A stretch of DNA of 64,000 nucleotides. Source: Kryptolebias marmoratus. Its lineage: Eukaryota; Chordata; Actinopteri; Cyprinodontiformes; Rivulidae. The DNA lies in the NCBI RefSeq assembly GCF_001649575.2, contig NC_051433.1, positions 11,547,016-11,611,015 on the forward strand, read 5' to 3'. The notes beneath the pieces are model-generated. The model saw nothing but the letters and a program-made list of their open reading frames with translations. It ran no database searches and was not told where the DNA came from. Both the position numbers and the translations under genes were made by a program. Numbering within the stretch: the stretch's first letter is position 1; each line of letters starts with the position of its first letter. This document shows positions 23,361-37,725 of the stretch, one piece after another.

Positions 23361-26300
23361 ATCCAGTTTTCTGATCACCTGCCTCCTGATTGTCTGGGTC
23401 CATCATAACCACCTACCATTATTGTGACTTTTTTTTACTAAAATGTTAACACATTTTTGTATGGATTAACAAAATTTGAATCCCCAATTAGGATTTGTGC
23501 ATTTAAAGTAGTGATGTGTTTGCAGAAGTTGTTAACTCTGTCCACAGATGGCTGTGCAAAAACCACTCACAGTACATTGGTTCAAAGAGTCAAACAACAT
23601 AGGTAACCTATTGTAGTAGACTGTCCTTCTGGGTGGTGTAATCTAACTCAAACCTTCACAAAAGGTGCTAACAGACTGTATCATGGGAAAAGGCGAAGAT
23701 TGGATCAGGAAACTTTGGAACCCAAGGCTTTGAAACATGAACCATACTGAGAATATAAAGTCAGGATCTCTTGGTCTGTGGTGCATCTGTTGCTCATTTT
23801 ATAAAATTGCATCATCAAATCAGTGTATTGCTCTTTTAAAAAGTGTTTGTTTGAAAAAAAAAAAACTAATCAAGATCAATCAAGTGTCATTGCTTAATAT
23901 ATTTAATGTAGTATTGTGAAATAATTACTACTAGATAATACATATCCTAATGTGTATGCAATGAACTTAGTCTGAAATATATTGGATAATAAACATGCCA
24001 CTTTTGCAAACAAGTCTCCGATTTAACCAAAGCCATTAAAAACCACCATTACACAAGTAAACAAGTCAAGTTTGGCAGAGTGAGGGCTGAAAGGAGCAAA
24101 GAGTGCTTCTAGCATCAATTATTCATTTTTATTGAGGAGAGTATGAGTTTTCTACTCCTCCAACATCAGAAACCTGATGACCTGGCAGCTTCTACAGCCT
24201 GCCATAAAGTCATCATTTAGCACAGAGATCTGGCAATCGATATCATATTCTTCTGTGAAGATCAAGCTAATGGTTGACGGAGCGTTGTTCGCTCTGACGA
24301 GATGGACTGAGGAGGTGAGATGAAGGGAAAACAGAGAAGCAATAACTGGCTTCATCCTGGACTAGATCCAGATGTGCATAAAATACCTAAAATTGCAAAC
24401 AAAATCAGCATTGTTCTCAAGTTTGATACAAAGAAGTCTTAATATAAAAAACACTGACAAGGTTCTGGTTTTATTTAGCTGGTAAAGGATATTTAACTAT
24501 TGTCTAGGCACCCAAAAAGAATATATGTGTTAAAAGATTTTTATATTTCTAATATACAATTACTTTGTCTGCCCTGACATAACATTTCTACTAAATCTCC
24601 TGAAATTATACATGGCAACTTTGCGTCTAAGCCCCATTACTAAAAATTGCAGTGTCATGTCAACCACACTGCTTTCGACCTCTCAGTTGCCTTAAGCTCT
24701 TTGGAGAGTCACTTCAGATGAGGATTAGGACTTGAAAAATTCGGCAACAGGTGACAGATCTTTGTTTCAGCAAGCAGTGGAATAGAAAATGACCACATAT
24801 TTCTGTGAAGGCTGCAAAGCAGAAGTGAAAGAGGAAATAAAGACTGGCTTTAAACACCGGCGGGCCCTTGTTTCATCTCTCAGGATGTTGTTTATGCTGT
24901 TGACAGGCCTTTTAACTTTCCTAAGCTCATTCTGTGAGGTCTTGTTGGGAACTCACATTGGACTTGCAGCCTGTGGAGTCTCCATTCAAACAGTTGCATT
25001 ATTTATGAGTGCTTATTGAGATTGTTGATACCTCATCATGGAAACAAAATAATGGGGTCACAATAAATTTGAGGGCTGTCAACAGTCTCTTGAACAAACA
25101 ACACGTTGGGTTTCTTTCCCCAAGATGCTGCAGACATCAGTGATAGGGTCTCCTGTTAGACAGGTCTAATAGATTGCCCTCAAGCCCCATTTCACACTGG
25201 ATTAGTTTCCATTTCAACCCCAATCTTCTGTATCAGACATGAACTATGATTAAATCCTCTGTAAGTCTCTTTTTATATTCTTTTTATGGGTATAAAAGTG
25301 AGAATGTGACAGTTTTTGTTAAGGTATAAATGCGATTAATTTACTTCTTTGACTTAAATGGATCTGAGAGTGGCTCATGTAAATTACAAAGAAATTTTAA
25401 GCTTGTTTGGTATGGTGAATAAACTGGTCTTACTGCTGTAAAATGTCACTTTTCATTTTTTGCAAATAATTTTTACTCATAGAATATAAAGTATATGACA
25501 GTAAAAACTCATACTTATACAGACACAAGCATAGAGACCACAGGCATTTTATATACAAGATAATATGCACTTACAATAACAGACCAAACAACCTTAGAAA
25601 ATTGGATATTTCTTGTAAGGAAGTTATTACATGAAAAAAATGTATTCACAAGCCACAAACTGTGTCCTTCCAGATGTGCATACATATCAGTCACACACGT
25701 TTTCTGGAAACATATTGTGTTTGTATCTGGAGAAATCATAACAGGAAAGGACCAAAGGGAAATGTTATCCAGGCTGATGGAAAATTCCTGCACATCACAG
25801 ACTTTCTGAATGACACCTCATTACCATCAATCCACAAAGGATCTGAAAATAACAACATCCTTGATGACATTCCTGTATTATCAAAAAAAAAAATACAACT
25901 TTTTTATGCAAGAATGTTTAGAAACATGACAGTACTGATTAGTATCATAACTTCAGAGTGTTGCAACAAACCTTACATGTACTTCTGTTAGTGATTAGCT
26001 CTGTAACGTGTTGAGGAGTCAGTAATAAAACTTGTCCTGTAACACCTCATCACAATAAACTTCCAGTCACACCACATTAGCCAGTCCTCAGTGAGACCAG
26101 TTTGGGGAGTTAAGCCACTCTTTATATGACCCCTTGACTCTATTTCATGCGTCCTTCACATTCTGCCACCTTTTCTGCAGCTCATGCTAACAGGGCATGA
26201 AGTGACACAAAACGCTCACTTCTTTTGCCTAAGACCTCTGGCATGTGTTTCCCATATTATGACATTAGCTTATTTGCTTAAACACATATGCAGACATTTC

Positions 26301-29300
26301 ACTGTACAACAAGCAGACACTGATTGTTCTTTTGTTACAACTTCACTGAAGGTTCAGCTTTTCAGGATACAAAACTGTGAGGCTGAATATTTGGGAATGT
26401 TCATAGTATGGTATTTCTGTTTGCTTCAATGGAGAAGTTAAACAACAAGTAATAGTCTGGATGTCGCCCTTATGAACATGAACATCAGAGACTACTGATG
26501 AAAAAAACATTTAGAATCAATGTTGTAAAATTAATTTCTACCTTAAACCAATACTAACTAAGAAAGCAAAGCAAATATTACCATGGAATTTTTTAAAGCC
26601 AGACTCTCAAGTGATCCTTGAGCTGCACTTGTTAAAGGATGTTTGGATCAATCTATTATTCATATGCTGTTATTCTTCTTATTCCTGTAAACTCCTTGGG
26701 GAGCACAGGGCTACATGTGCTGTTATTGCTTCCATTAAACTACCAAGCAAAGCACCTACTGTTCCACATTGCTCATAAAACAAAACAAGTGTTGAAGTCA
26801 GTTTAGTTAAAGCCATAATATCTAAGTACTTGCACATTTAAAAAGTCTAAACAGGGTCTGGAAATTAGTTTTTCGGCAGGAAGTCCCATAAAAATCTACG
26901 GCTGCATTATTCAATGTACAATGCAGAAAGCCGCAGAGTGCAGATTCACACAGTTTTGAACTACAAACCCTTTGTGTAACACCACCATTAGGTTGAGAAA
27001 AAAAAAGACTCCTGAAAAGCTTTTGCAGTGATATATGCTATATTAGATATTTGCTTTTTTAGGTTCCCTTGTGTTAATTCTAGCAAGAAGGATGCTAGTT
27101 TTCTAGTGAAACAGATCTGAGAGAAAATATGTTAGAGTAAGAATTTATTTTTAGTTATGATTCAGACAGTATCGTGTGTGAAAACAAACAAAAAGGAGAA
27201 TTAATTCGGCAGGTCATCTTTTCAACTGATTCACTAGCTGTTAACAATAACTCCTCTGCTGTTTGTTTAATAAAGTGTTTTAGTAGAAACTACCTTATTA
27301 GGATTTTTAGACTGGAGGAGATATTTTAACCTTTACATTTTTTTCTGGGCCTTTTGACAGTAATTGCAGACACTTTGGACCCCTTTTAGCTCCTTCAGAG
27401 TGGCATTTTGTCCTAAAAAACATAGAAAGAAACAAGCATTCCTGCTGGCCAGCCTGGCTTCATTAGCAGCGTTAACCTTCAAACTGAACTGCTGTGCACT
27501 ACTCTGCCCTCAGGTCTGTTATGACTGTGAGGAAGTGGATGCAAGACTTGTGTGAAATATACTGCCGATGCTTTAACTAGGAACAGCTTGGACAGAGCCG
27601 AGTGACAGAGAAAAGTCCCGCTGGGATGAGAAAACTTAGTTATATTTTACAGGAAGCTGAGTGTCTGGTTTTTAAATAAAGCTGCCTCCAGTCTGCATGA
27701 AGTGATAAAGTGACATTCAGGCTCCCAGTTTTTAATCAGTAAGACTGAACAAAAATAGACTCCATTCAGAAACAGAACTGTGGCAACAACACAGATTTAC
27801 CACTGAGTGAATGTACTCACTTAGTCAACACGTATACGTACTGTGTGCCAAATGATTGAACTAAAGTCAATCACAAAAATGTCTTTTTTTGATGCTAGCA
27901 TGTTTTTAAGACAGGCTCTCTTCTGGACAAATTTAAAATAAATCGGCAAGAATTTACTGGTGAGGCTGGCTCGCTCAGGCGTCACATCTTTGTTTTCCTA
28001 ATTTCCTCTGCAGAGTACCTTTGCACCTTTGTATCATCTGTGAGGCAATTTCACACCTCAACCTCAGATGGCTAAAGGCCTGATGAGGTCCAGATGAGGT
28101 CCGTGCTGCAGTGACACACGAAGAGGTGTGGACCCGAGGTGCTTAATCGAACTGCCACAGGTTTTCTCAGAAAAAAACCCAAATGTATCACATTTAAGCT
28201 TTTAACGTTTAAAAATCACACATTTGTACACATTGTTCACTGTGTATTTTCACCATACTCCGTTCTGTTTTTAGAAACTTTTCCAAGTTTGCCTGTTTTA
28301 AGTGCTGAATTTGTGGTAATTTTTAAAAAGAGTTTATTCTAAGTTATGTGAAAATTTCTATTCTGTTTTTTAAACCTTCTTAATGCTAATGGAAACAATG
28401 AGTTTATCTTTTTGAGGCTTTGCTTGAATCCTCTAATGCTCAAACAAAACCATAAATATGGGTCCATTAAACTCAGTAATGGTTCATTTTAAGTATAATG
28501 GATCTTTTTCAGATTCTTTGGCGTTTCAGTCACATGATCATATGATGGGCCTGAGCATGTTTGCATGTGTGCATGTACAGTATGTAGCACAAGTTTCAAG
28601 GTTAGTATGTAGTGGAGTGCAGGAAAAGCTCATTTCTAACAGGAAGGGCTACCACTGGCAACAGCTGGATAAGGCCATATGTTCAGCAGAGGTTGAACAG
28701 ATGTTGTGATTGTGTGTTGGAGCTTTGGCACAATTTCCTTGGGTCTCGTTGAAACATCTGTGTTGCACCTTGGTCGAATAACAACAGAGATAAAGTTCAG
28801 GATTGTCTGTCTCAACTCTGATGAAAAGAGCCTTTTTCTGGGCAGCCATTGTTGGGGTGTGGATTCAGCTTCTGCTCACTTTACTTCCTTCTTCTGTGGG
28901 GTGGGGATCTTTTGGAGGCAAATCTCAGAAGACAAATGTCAGCCATCGTTTGTGAATTACAGTAAAATAGGGATATGCTGAAAAATAGCTTTTTCTGTTG
29001 AGGGTATACTCTGGCTGCTGGAGATAAGCACCAGCTACCTGCAACCCTGAAAAAAAAGATGAATAGACGGGTCTACTGATAGCCAAAATGTTGTACAATA
29101 ACTGTTGTTACTAACATAAATGACACAAAGTGTTCACTTCAAGTCAGCATTTCTGATCCTGCGTTTCAGTTGTCCTTATGAACTGCAGCAATTTATTTTA
29201 ATCCATTTTATTTACTGTGTGGATGTTTGGGAAAAAGAAAGCTCAGATTGCAGCTGAATCAACAGCTTTTCCCCTTTTAGTTTTGTTTTTGTGTTTTAAT

Positions 29301-30654
29301 GAGCAGCTCGTGCAGTCAACTGTCATTCAGTCAGGGAATATATATACATATATATATATATATGAAACTTGAAGAATGAATAAAAAACAATTTTTTAAAA
29401 GAGCAACAGAAAAAATATTATGTATTGTCTTAGTGCATAACCAGCTTATTCTAAATACTTTGCATGTCTGCCTGAAGTTCACTAATTTTTCAAGGAGAAT
29501 TTGCTGATGAGGAGTGGAGACAAATTAGATATTTGCTTAAAACTGTATTAAAGCTATTTTTATCATGATATTTAATCAGTGAAATGAATCCCATGATAAA
29601 AAGTAATTTAACACACTTGATGATTATCCAGTGGAGCTGGGAGAAATGTGACCTGATTCATCAAATTAGCTTTTATTCATTGAAATATTTCTCATGAGCT
29701 TCAGGTGAAGCTGTGGAAGAACAAGAAGACTGTGGAAAATGTTTGACTTCGGCTCATTTAAATCAATAAAATGCATGTTTTCTTAAGCGTCATAAAATCT
29801 TGCTCAGAGTATTTTGGTTTTATTTGTACAGCTTGGGGAAACCGTTTCCCACCAAAACATTGCAGAGGTGAATTTCATTCTTGGGTCAAAATGCACCGCA
29901 AAATTACACTATCTCCCCAAACAACACAAAACCTTTTTTTTGGCACAAGCCACAGACCACACTCAGCAGTTTTTGTTGGAACGACTCTCTGTTGAAGAGA
30001 AAGTCTCAGTGGAAACAGCCTACAGTGAAAATTCAAAATCTGCATTTGAAAATATTCTTTATCCTTGTAAAAATGTATAAAGTATAGGAATATAACATTT
30101 AATCTTTTAACATGTTCTTGCATAAAGAATATTTTAACTAGCAGACCAAACAAAACAATATTAGCAGAGGCTTGACAATATACTGTATTTATTTGCGTAA
30201 TATTATAAATACACTTGTGAATCTGAAAAAAATGTTTTGCTTTGGATAAATTACTGAGTATACAGCAACCATACACAAAAATAAATGAACACATAAACAA
30301 ACAAAAAAAATAAATAAAGTAGCATTTAATGTCCAGGGAATGTCATTTAGGCTTGTATTTGAATGGATGTTAGGAACCACATGGTTAAGATTTTTGCCTT
30401 TACATTTTTATTATTAACTATATTTTATGTTTTTGCAAGGTTTATCACTGAAGTATTCTATTACATAACAAGTTTGAACATGAAAACACTCTCAATTAAA
30501 CTTAACATGCAGGAGAATACATGAAATTATTTTAAAATCATAAGTTGCAAATGTAACACAAATAAAAATACCTACAACAATGTTGCATTGTGCAGAAAAT
30601 GGTTGCTGTATGACAATCCTAAACTGAAGCGTTTTTGTTTGAATCTGACTTAAA
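23361..30654. other. Gene-poor stretch between SINE and second MITE copy
   Basis: I see no supported exon, RNA gene or transposon end on either strand. Open frames are short and without recognisable motifs. A small TA-rich tract lies at 29338-29364. Confidence 0.4.
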
Positions 30655-31086
30655 GAGATGGTTCAGGTTTTAAAGTGAGATTTTTAGAAAGGTTATGAAC
30701 CATTATTAACTTATTATTTATAGAAAGCACTTTGCATGACCTCAGTTTAGTGGGGGGTAAAAAAAAAAAAAAAGAAAAGCTTTTAGTTCTGGCTAGTCCG
30801 AACAGGACAAAGGTCAAAGTGGATTTCTGCCATCTTAAAACTATTGAGAGTGTTGTAAAGCTTTACGGTGTTTGCATTAACCGCAATAAACTTTTTAGCA
30901 CTAAAATGATTTAAAAATGGCAGCAATCCACTTTGATCTCGGCTCTGTTTGAGCTCGCTTTAGCTTGTCAGTTTGGTCAAAATTAAACTTTTTTTTCCCT
31001 CCAAGTTGAGGTCATGCAAAGAACTGTTTACAACAAAACAACAAGTTTGTTCATAAGACCCCACTTTAAAAGATCTGTAGTATCAC
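30655..31086. mobile_element. Second, diverged copy of the 2.4-kb MITE family
   Basis: The left end GAGATGGTTCAGGTTTTAAA corresponds to GGGATAGTTCAGATGTTTTGAA of the copy at 2388-2870. The right end, read on the minus strand, begins GTGATACTACAGATC and then TTTTAAAGTGGGGTC, again matching the family end. Internal landmarks also agree in order: TATGAAC-ATTATTA near the left end, and GGCAGCAATCCA versus GACAGCAGCAATCCA in the second half. A clear target duplication is no longer visible. There is no transposase frame. Confidence 0.65.
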
Positions 31087-34000
31087 TTTTTAACAAATTC
31101 ACCTTTTATTTACTCATTAACGGACATTTAATCCAAATAAATAAGACACAACCACAAACTCAGATCTTTGAAATAAAGATTAGGTACAAGCTTCCCAAAT
31201 AAAGTATGACACATATTGTTTTTGCTGTGTTAAGCCCTGTTTGTTCTTTGTTTTTCATTTGCAAAAGCATCTCTTCCAAGTTTTGAGCACTGTTTCTGCC
31301 TACGGCCCCTGCAGCGTTTGCATACGTGTCTCATAATTCTTTGGCAGGAAAACTTAATCATGTTTTCCCTTAGTTGACATAAGAATAAGATTACATGCCT
31401 TTTTATGGAGGGATTTTTTTTTTATTATTGCATTAACAAAAGGCAGCAGCTCAATTGAAAGGGATTATATATGTCCCCGTACAGCTCTACATTACAGTAC
31501 ATTCATCACATAACTTATTACCCAGCACTTCAAAGTGTATCGGATCTCACAAAGATGCTGTGAAATCATCTCCACATCTACTGAGGTGTAATGTTTCCTC
31601 CTTTTATCAGAACTGTCTCCAATATCAAAGCTCATATTGGGCCCGAACAACCAGAGAATCCAGGTATTTTTCTAAAGCAAAGGCGTAAAGAGGAAAAAGA
31701 AAAATCACTCTGTTAATTATTGGCTGTCACAAGATCCAGAGTGGATGCACAATGATTACAGATGACACATAAATTGCTGTGTAATTTCAGACGGGCATTT
31801 TTGGTTAAAGCAGGTCTCCTCTTGTACTGGCAGACAAATAATTTTCAAATGGAAGTCAAGGCCAGAGTGATTGCATGCCATTGTTGCACCATTTGCTATG
31901 CCAAGGACATATAAATGGTCCAGGCCACATACAGAACAGCAGATCAAACACCTTCTAAGATTTCAGGAGGACTCGGTGTAACACAAAACAAGCTCTTGGA
32001 AAAGACCCAAGTCATCGGACTCAAGTCTGGAAGTTCACAGCTCTCAGAAGTCTTCATGAATCATTCTTAATCTTTCTGCTGAAAGTTGATTTTATGTGCA
32101 TTTTATGGGTTTCTTTCCAGTGACTCCATTGTCAATAACAGGGACACTTGTGGGATCAACACAATACATGAAACCTCCAGTGTTCACTGATTACTCAAGT
32201 ATGCCCTTACTTTGTCCACAAGTGGGCTTCATCAACTCTTTGATTTGTACATGAACAGCTGCCAAAGTGGTATACAGTACATGCCAAACAGGCCTGAAAC
32301 ACATGTAACATTAAAGATGGATCTCTTCTGTCCTTTAGCCTCTGCAGATACAACTTCATAATCTCTGAAAGTGATTTGTAGGGAGTGCTTGAAGGAGGAA
32401 CTGTGAGTTGCAGCTAAAGTTAAAGATGATCCATGTAAAATTCAAGCAACTGATGGCCTCTGTGCAAACTATAAGTTTGAAATCAATGATCCAAGAAATC
32501 TGCTGGGAAGATGCCACATATTGTATGCTGGAGTTTTCCTATTGGCTTCAAGAATTGTCTAAATTTTAGTCGAGGAGAATTGGAAGAATAGTGGATGAAA
32601 TATAAATTTATTTAAAGCAAGAGTAGTGAACATGTAGTGTTAATTTTGCTGGAGACAATTGAAAACTTACCAGGACAGATAAAACATAAGTAAAGAGAAG
32701 TGTAAATCCACAAGCAGGTTACACAAAGTGGGGAGCAGGTGTCATCGCCATGTACAAGAGAAAAACTACACAAAACTACAGTATATACCAACATGAAATA
32801 ATCAGCTGCATATGGTTATGAACAAAATGGCAATCGAAGAGCTAAACCCAATTGAAACAGTCTTACAAAACAACAAGAAATGTTGTCAGCTAGAAAATAG
32901 GAACAAAGCCTCTGAAACCAGAAGACAAAAACTCAAACAAAAGCACAAAACCCCATTTATTGTGACAGTGCAGGTTTAGAAACACATTCAGTTTTTCCTG
33001 CTTCGTATCTTTAGCCTAAACCTGCACAGCACTCTGGCATTTACAGTCCTTTTGTATAATTAAATAAAACAGGAACATTATTAAAAGTCTGTGAGTGAGA
33101 AATAAAATATGTATATATAAAAATTATTCTCAGCAGTGCTTTTAATAAGCACGTAAATGTAAATTACATGCTTTGTCTAAAAAGCCATCAACGTCAATAT
33201 TTTTTTTCCTACCCCTGACAGTAAGAAATTCTGCAAAATTGAGACATCTGCTATAATATGCTGATGCATGCAGCACTTTAGGCTTAACAGGCTCCCATTA
33301 AGACACACACGTAGCAGCCCCTTTCCCTTTGCTTGCACACCCACGCTGCAGTCAGGGAGCGTCTGCCCCAAATGGTGTTGTTAAGTGCTGCCACCTGGGA
33401 GCTGCAAGTGTCTCAGGTGGAGGCTCTTTCTTTCATTACTGAATGTGCGTGGTACCTACAGGCATAACATTAAAAGAAATAGGTGAAGTAAATTTAAACA
33501 TAAAGCTGTCAAAATGCTATTTTATTTAAAGTGGCACTTATCTGACGTGATTTGATCCCTTCTTAAAAGAGACTAAATGATTTATAGCCTCCATTTGTCA
33601 CCTGCTGGGTCAATTACTTCAGCTAAACATAAAGGACATTGAACAGACATGAAAACCTTTCTGTAAAAACAATGACTTTTTCATAGAAATCATCGTCTTT
33701 TCATAAACATTCTCATATCGATGCCGGCATAAATTTTTCACTTGGTGGCTTCTGATTTCAACTAGAGCAGCAAATGGTGGCGCTGATATAGACCTGCTCT
33801 GGGTTTCCTATCACAAACAGAAGATAACCACAAATGGAGTGTGAGTTTAAAAAGCCTGAGCTCAGATTGTAGACTAAAAAAAACAAACAAAAACATTTGC
33901 ATGATTCCCACCAGTCCCATCCATTCTCATTTGTGTAAGAGCACATGCAACATTACAGATTGCCGTAATCCCTCAAAGCTGACATTTGTGATGTGGCTGT

Positions 34001-37000
34001 TAATGTTACTGGCTTTTGCCTCCGGGACAACGAGCGATTTGTGCAGCCGTTTTCCCTCAAGAACCTGGTGTCGGCGCAGGTGATTGTGTTCCAACAATGC
34101 TGTTGTATGAAAATGTGCTGAACGCTGTAAATCCAAGAGCAGTTATGAAAATATCCTGAATCCCAGATCAAGTTGAAATGTTGGGTAAATGAGAAATGCA
34201 GTAACACAACGTCTCCATCTGTTTTCCAACGCGGCGTTGATATGTTTATCATTCGAAGAGAAGTAATGTAAATGTAGTTCTGCTGAAACTGCCCATGTAT
34301 CCTCCACCTTCGTTTAAGGGAGAGAAACTAAGCAGACCTGCGGAAAATTCTGCTCTTGAGTGAAAACTGGTGTTGCAAGCACCTTTCAGCGCCTTCTGAT
34401 TCAGTGCACATTTACTCAAATGCACAGGTAATACAGCTCTGCAGGAAGGTTGAAAAACACAGGCAGTTTCTGTCAACAGGGGTCTGTAACCTGGATCTGT
34501 GCTCCAGCTGCTCCAAAGCGTACCTGACAAGAAAAGTCTTTGTGGTATCCTGGGAAATACAGGTACAGCAGCTGGAGGTCATCACTCTCACGTGTACATT
34601 TTGTAGAAGGCTGTGGAGGAGCACAAGGAAAGAAGGCAGCAGCAAAGTAAATGGCACCAGGGAAAGAGTGAGGTTGTTTTATTGTTACTTTCAACTCCCA
34701 AGATGTTTCTACTGCAGTGTTTGGCTGTAGGTCCTAATGCTCTGTTCTCTTCACCTCGGAGCTTGAATTTCTGTTTTGGGATTGACGTCACATCCAACAA
34801 CCAGGTCCGACTTACAAGTCGGAAAGCCAGCCCTATATCTTGTGCTTAGTGAGCAAGCTAAATAGTATTAGCAATACAAGCCAATTGCAACTTATTTTTG
34901 GTAAAACTGAACACTGTAACATGTTCACTAACCCTGTCTGTGACAGATTTAAATAAATACAAACTTTCTATTTCTATTTGAAAGTCAGAAATTCCAATTT
35001 CTAAGCCAGTGAAATTAGTTAGAATGCTCCTCAAAGTCAGAAGGAGGGAGATTCCTGGCCTCAGGATTCAATGTGGCCTTCTCGTGCACAAAATCTATGA
35101 TAGCTGCATGAACTTCTTATTTTCACTTTTGTTGGTTTGTATGTCATTAAATAAGTCCCAGAGATAGTACTGTACTACATCTATTAGCCATATTGGATGT
35201 TAAAGTTTGAGCTGGTTAGAAACCTCAGACTTTCCAAGTCAGAATTACGACTTCCAGATATACGACTGTTTATTTTTTCCAACCTGGAACTTGGAAATCT
35301 AACTTCTAAGAACTAATGGGATGCACTATAAAGCCTCTACATGCTTCTCCGTGTCTGTGTGCACAAGCCATTGGGACATTGGTGACACGCTGTGTGTCAT
35401 ACGCACGCATCACATCTTCATACTATTTTTGGGTCAGCTGTGCAACAGCATTAGATCCAGGGGTTTAAAGTGTTATGTTCCAGCCTAATCGCTGGTGATA
35501 ATATGCTGGTTTGGCAGCTGTCAATATAAAAAAAAGAAGAACTTTGAGTAATTTCTCACCAGGAATCTAACAATCTCTATGTCCTTATAGGCTTTGCAGG
35601 ATAACTAATTAAAATGTGTATCATCTGCATAAGGACCTGGCAGATCTTTGTGACGTTAAGACACTTTAACTCAATTTTTTACCACAAGTTGTCTGATTAA
35701 GGATGATGTTTATATCACACTGAACCAAGGACCTTTGTTTTGCTAACTAAATTTTACTTCTATTACAATCAATAACTACTGTGACAAGTTAAAAGGATGC
35801 ACTAATAATCTGCCAAGGAATGTTTAAAAGTTCATTCATAGTAGCAAGACCAGTGGTCTGCAGGAGAGCCTTAGATCATCGTTTTGGCACATGATTATTT
35901 GTTTTCACTTTGCAGGTACTGGATAATTAAAAGTAGCATCGCAATTCACAATACAGAAGTGATGACAGCCTGCACGGATGTTTATTTCAGTCTTGTGTAA
36001 TTATCATTACAAGCAAGTAAAACTGTGCCAGGAAAATGACCTTAAAATCATATTTCATCCTTATTTCTGTAATGTGAAATAGATTAGATTGAGTTTTGAG
36101 AGCAATATTTGTACAGCGAAATGTTTGCAATATCACTTTCAGATATTCCCAGACCGGACAAAACCAAATGATGTAACCTTAGTATGTTTTTATAGATTTC
36201 AGGTCTAACAATCCCTCCTGCCAGCGCTGATTTAGGATATTGTTCATCTTCGCTCACTCTGCCTCATATTAGTACAAAAAAAAATTTATTGGGCCATTAA
36301 TTATACAGAGATATGAAAATCTGATATCTAAATCACACATATGTGTGCATAAAATTGATGTTCAGCAGAACCTGACTTTGAGAGGAAAAACACGTTTAAA
36401 GGGCCATTTCCCTAATTTCTGTTTGACCTCTTTTTTTTTAATTATTTTTCTGTTTTTTTTTTCAGTCTAACAACTTTTGCATACTTTGTGCTAATTTAGC
36501 CACTCATGCATCAGAATATTCAGCTCATTCAGGAGATGTCTGCTATGATTTTTTATTTTTGTAACTTTTATTTTTTTCAAAATATTTAACTTTATTTAGA
36601 AATATTGTCCTCATAGAAATACTTTGAGATCTTTTCAGTTCCTTCAAAGTCATTGTTTTCTTTCAAATCTGCTTCAGCAAACCTGCTCGAGTTTTGTCTT
36701 CTTATGTTACTTTTAGTTTCTAGCTTTTGTTCTGCTGTGTTTATGTGATTAAAGAATAAAGGAATATTCAATATTCAATATTCTATTACATGTAAATCTT
36801 TAGGATTTCTTTACTGCTTGATTTCTATCTGTAGGAGAAGAAATGAGAACACATCGAAACTCTCTACAGCATAAAAGTGAAAGGTATGAATAATATGCAT
36901 TTATAAACTTAAGAGTCACTGGCTGATTGATTAAATACGATATAATTTCTACATCAGATAACTGCATCTGTGTACTTTATTCTGATGAAAGTAGTGATTG

Positions 37001-37430
37001 TTTGAACATGTGGTGGCACCTGAGAACAAAAGGATCCCTGGTCATTCCAGCATTTAAATCTAATCTCCTGAGTGAGGCTGGAACACACAATTAGATTATT
37101 ACTATTTTATTGCTTTTGTGGTGGTGGTGTGTGTGTTGGGGGATATTTTGCTGCCTTTTGGCAAAGTCTCTTTTCCATTATGCAGGTTCAGCTTTCATTA
37201 AAAAAAATCCCATCCTCTTGTTACCAACCCCCCACTACAATCAGCAGAAATACCAGCACGTCTGTGTTTGTGTCTGTTGGAGCAGACAGGATGAAAAACA
37301 TTAGTGAAAAATTAGACTGAATTAGACCGGTATTTGAGTCCAAGCCAAATTTATAATGTGGTCAAAAAGACAGATTTATGTATGCCTCTCATTTTTGCAT
37401 ATTAGTGTAATTTTCTTTGAATATACGGGT
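31087..37430. other. Gene-poor stretch
   Basis: No exon, RNA gene or intact mobile element is supported. Positions 33940-34850 are somewhat richer in G and C, with overlapping short frames on both strands but no motif. A probable decayed repeat covers 34781-35330. An AT-rich stretch with short direct repeats (ATATTCAAT) lies near 36763-36786. Confidence 0.4.
34781..35330. repeat. Possible decayed repeat made of short inverted motifs
   Basis: The segment opens with TTGACGTCA and then TCCGACTTACAAGTCGGA, a perfect 7-base inverted repeat. It contains further copies of CAGAAATTCCAA, TCAGAATTACGACTTCC and CTTGGAAATCTAACTTC, and closes with ATGGGATGCACTATAAA. Short GTCGGAA/TTCCGAC words alternating like this resemble a fish MITE family I remember only loosely. 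The palindromic TGACGTCA at 34783-34790 may therefore belong to the repeat and need not be a host CRE. Confidence 0.35.
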
Positions 37431-37725
37431 GCTATTTAAAGTGACCACCATGTACCAAGATGAAGCTGAGGAGGATCCATCCATCCATCCATCCATCCAT
37501 CCATCCATCCATCCATCCATCCATCCATCCATCTATCCATCCATCTATCCATCCATCTATCACTCATACCTAGGGGCAATTTAAAGTTACCAATTAACTT
37601 AACGTTCATGTTTTTGGTCTGTGGGAGGAAACCGGAGTACACAGAGAAAGGCCGGGAAGCAAATCAATGATATACTTCCTGTGAGGCCACAGCTCTAACC
37701 ACTGCACCACTATGTTGCTCCAAGA
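37431..37725 (-). mobile_element. tRNA-like SINE with (GGAT)n tail
   Basis: Read on the minus strand, the head is TGGTGCAGTGGTTAGAGC (complement of 37692-37709), an A-box-like start shared with the remnant near 17.4 kb. Inside is GAGGAAACCGGAGTACACAG on the plus strand, a conserved block of this dispersed fish repeat. The 3' tail on the minus strand is (GGAT)n, complement of 37475-37561. Parts of the body are deleted. Confidence 0.7.
37475..37561. repeat. (ATCC)n microsatellite
   Basis: About 20 tetranucleotide units, with ATCT variants near the right end. It forms the tail of the minus-strand SINE. Its translation on the minus strand gives a false repeat protein of WMDG/WMDR units. Confidence 0.95.

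Noticed and set aside
27364..27555. Frame ending VCYDCEEVDARLV after an acceptor-like CTCTGCCCTCAG
   Set aside because: A single short frame with no partner exon and no family match; splice-like words occur by chance at this rate.
34356..34730. 124-codon frame on the plus strand with overlapping minus-strand frames
   Set aside because: Cys-rich by chance, no domain, and frames on both strands compete. It was not treated as a gene.
37436..37642. Repeat protein of WMDG/WMDR units on the minus strand
   Set aside because: It is the translation of the (ATCC)n tail of a SINE.
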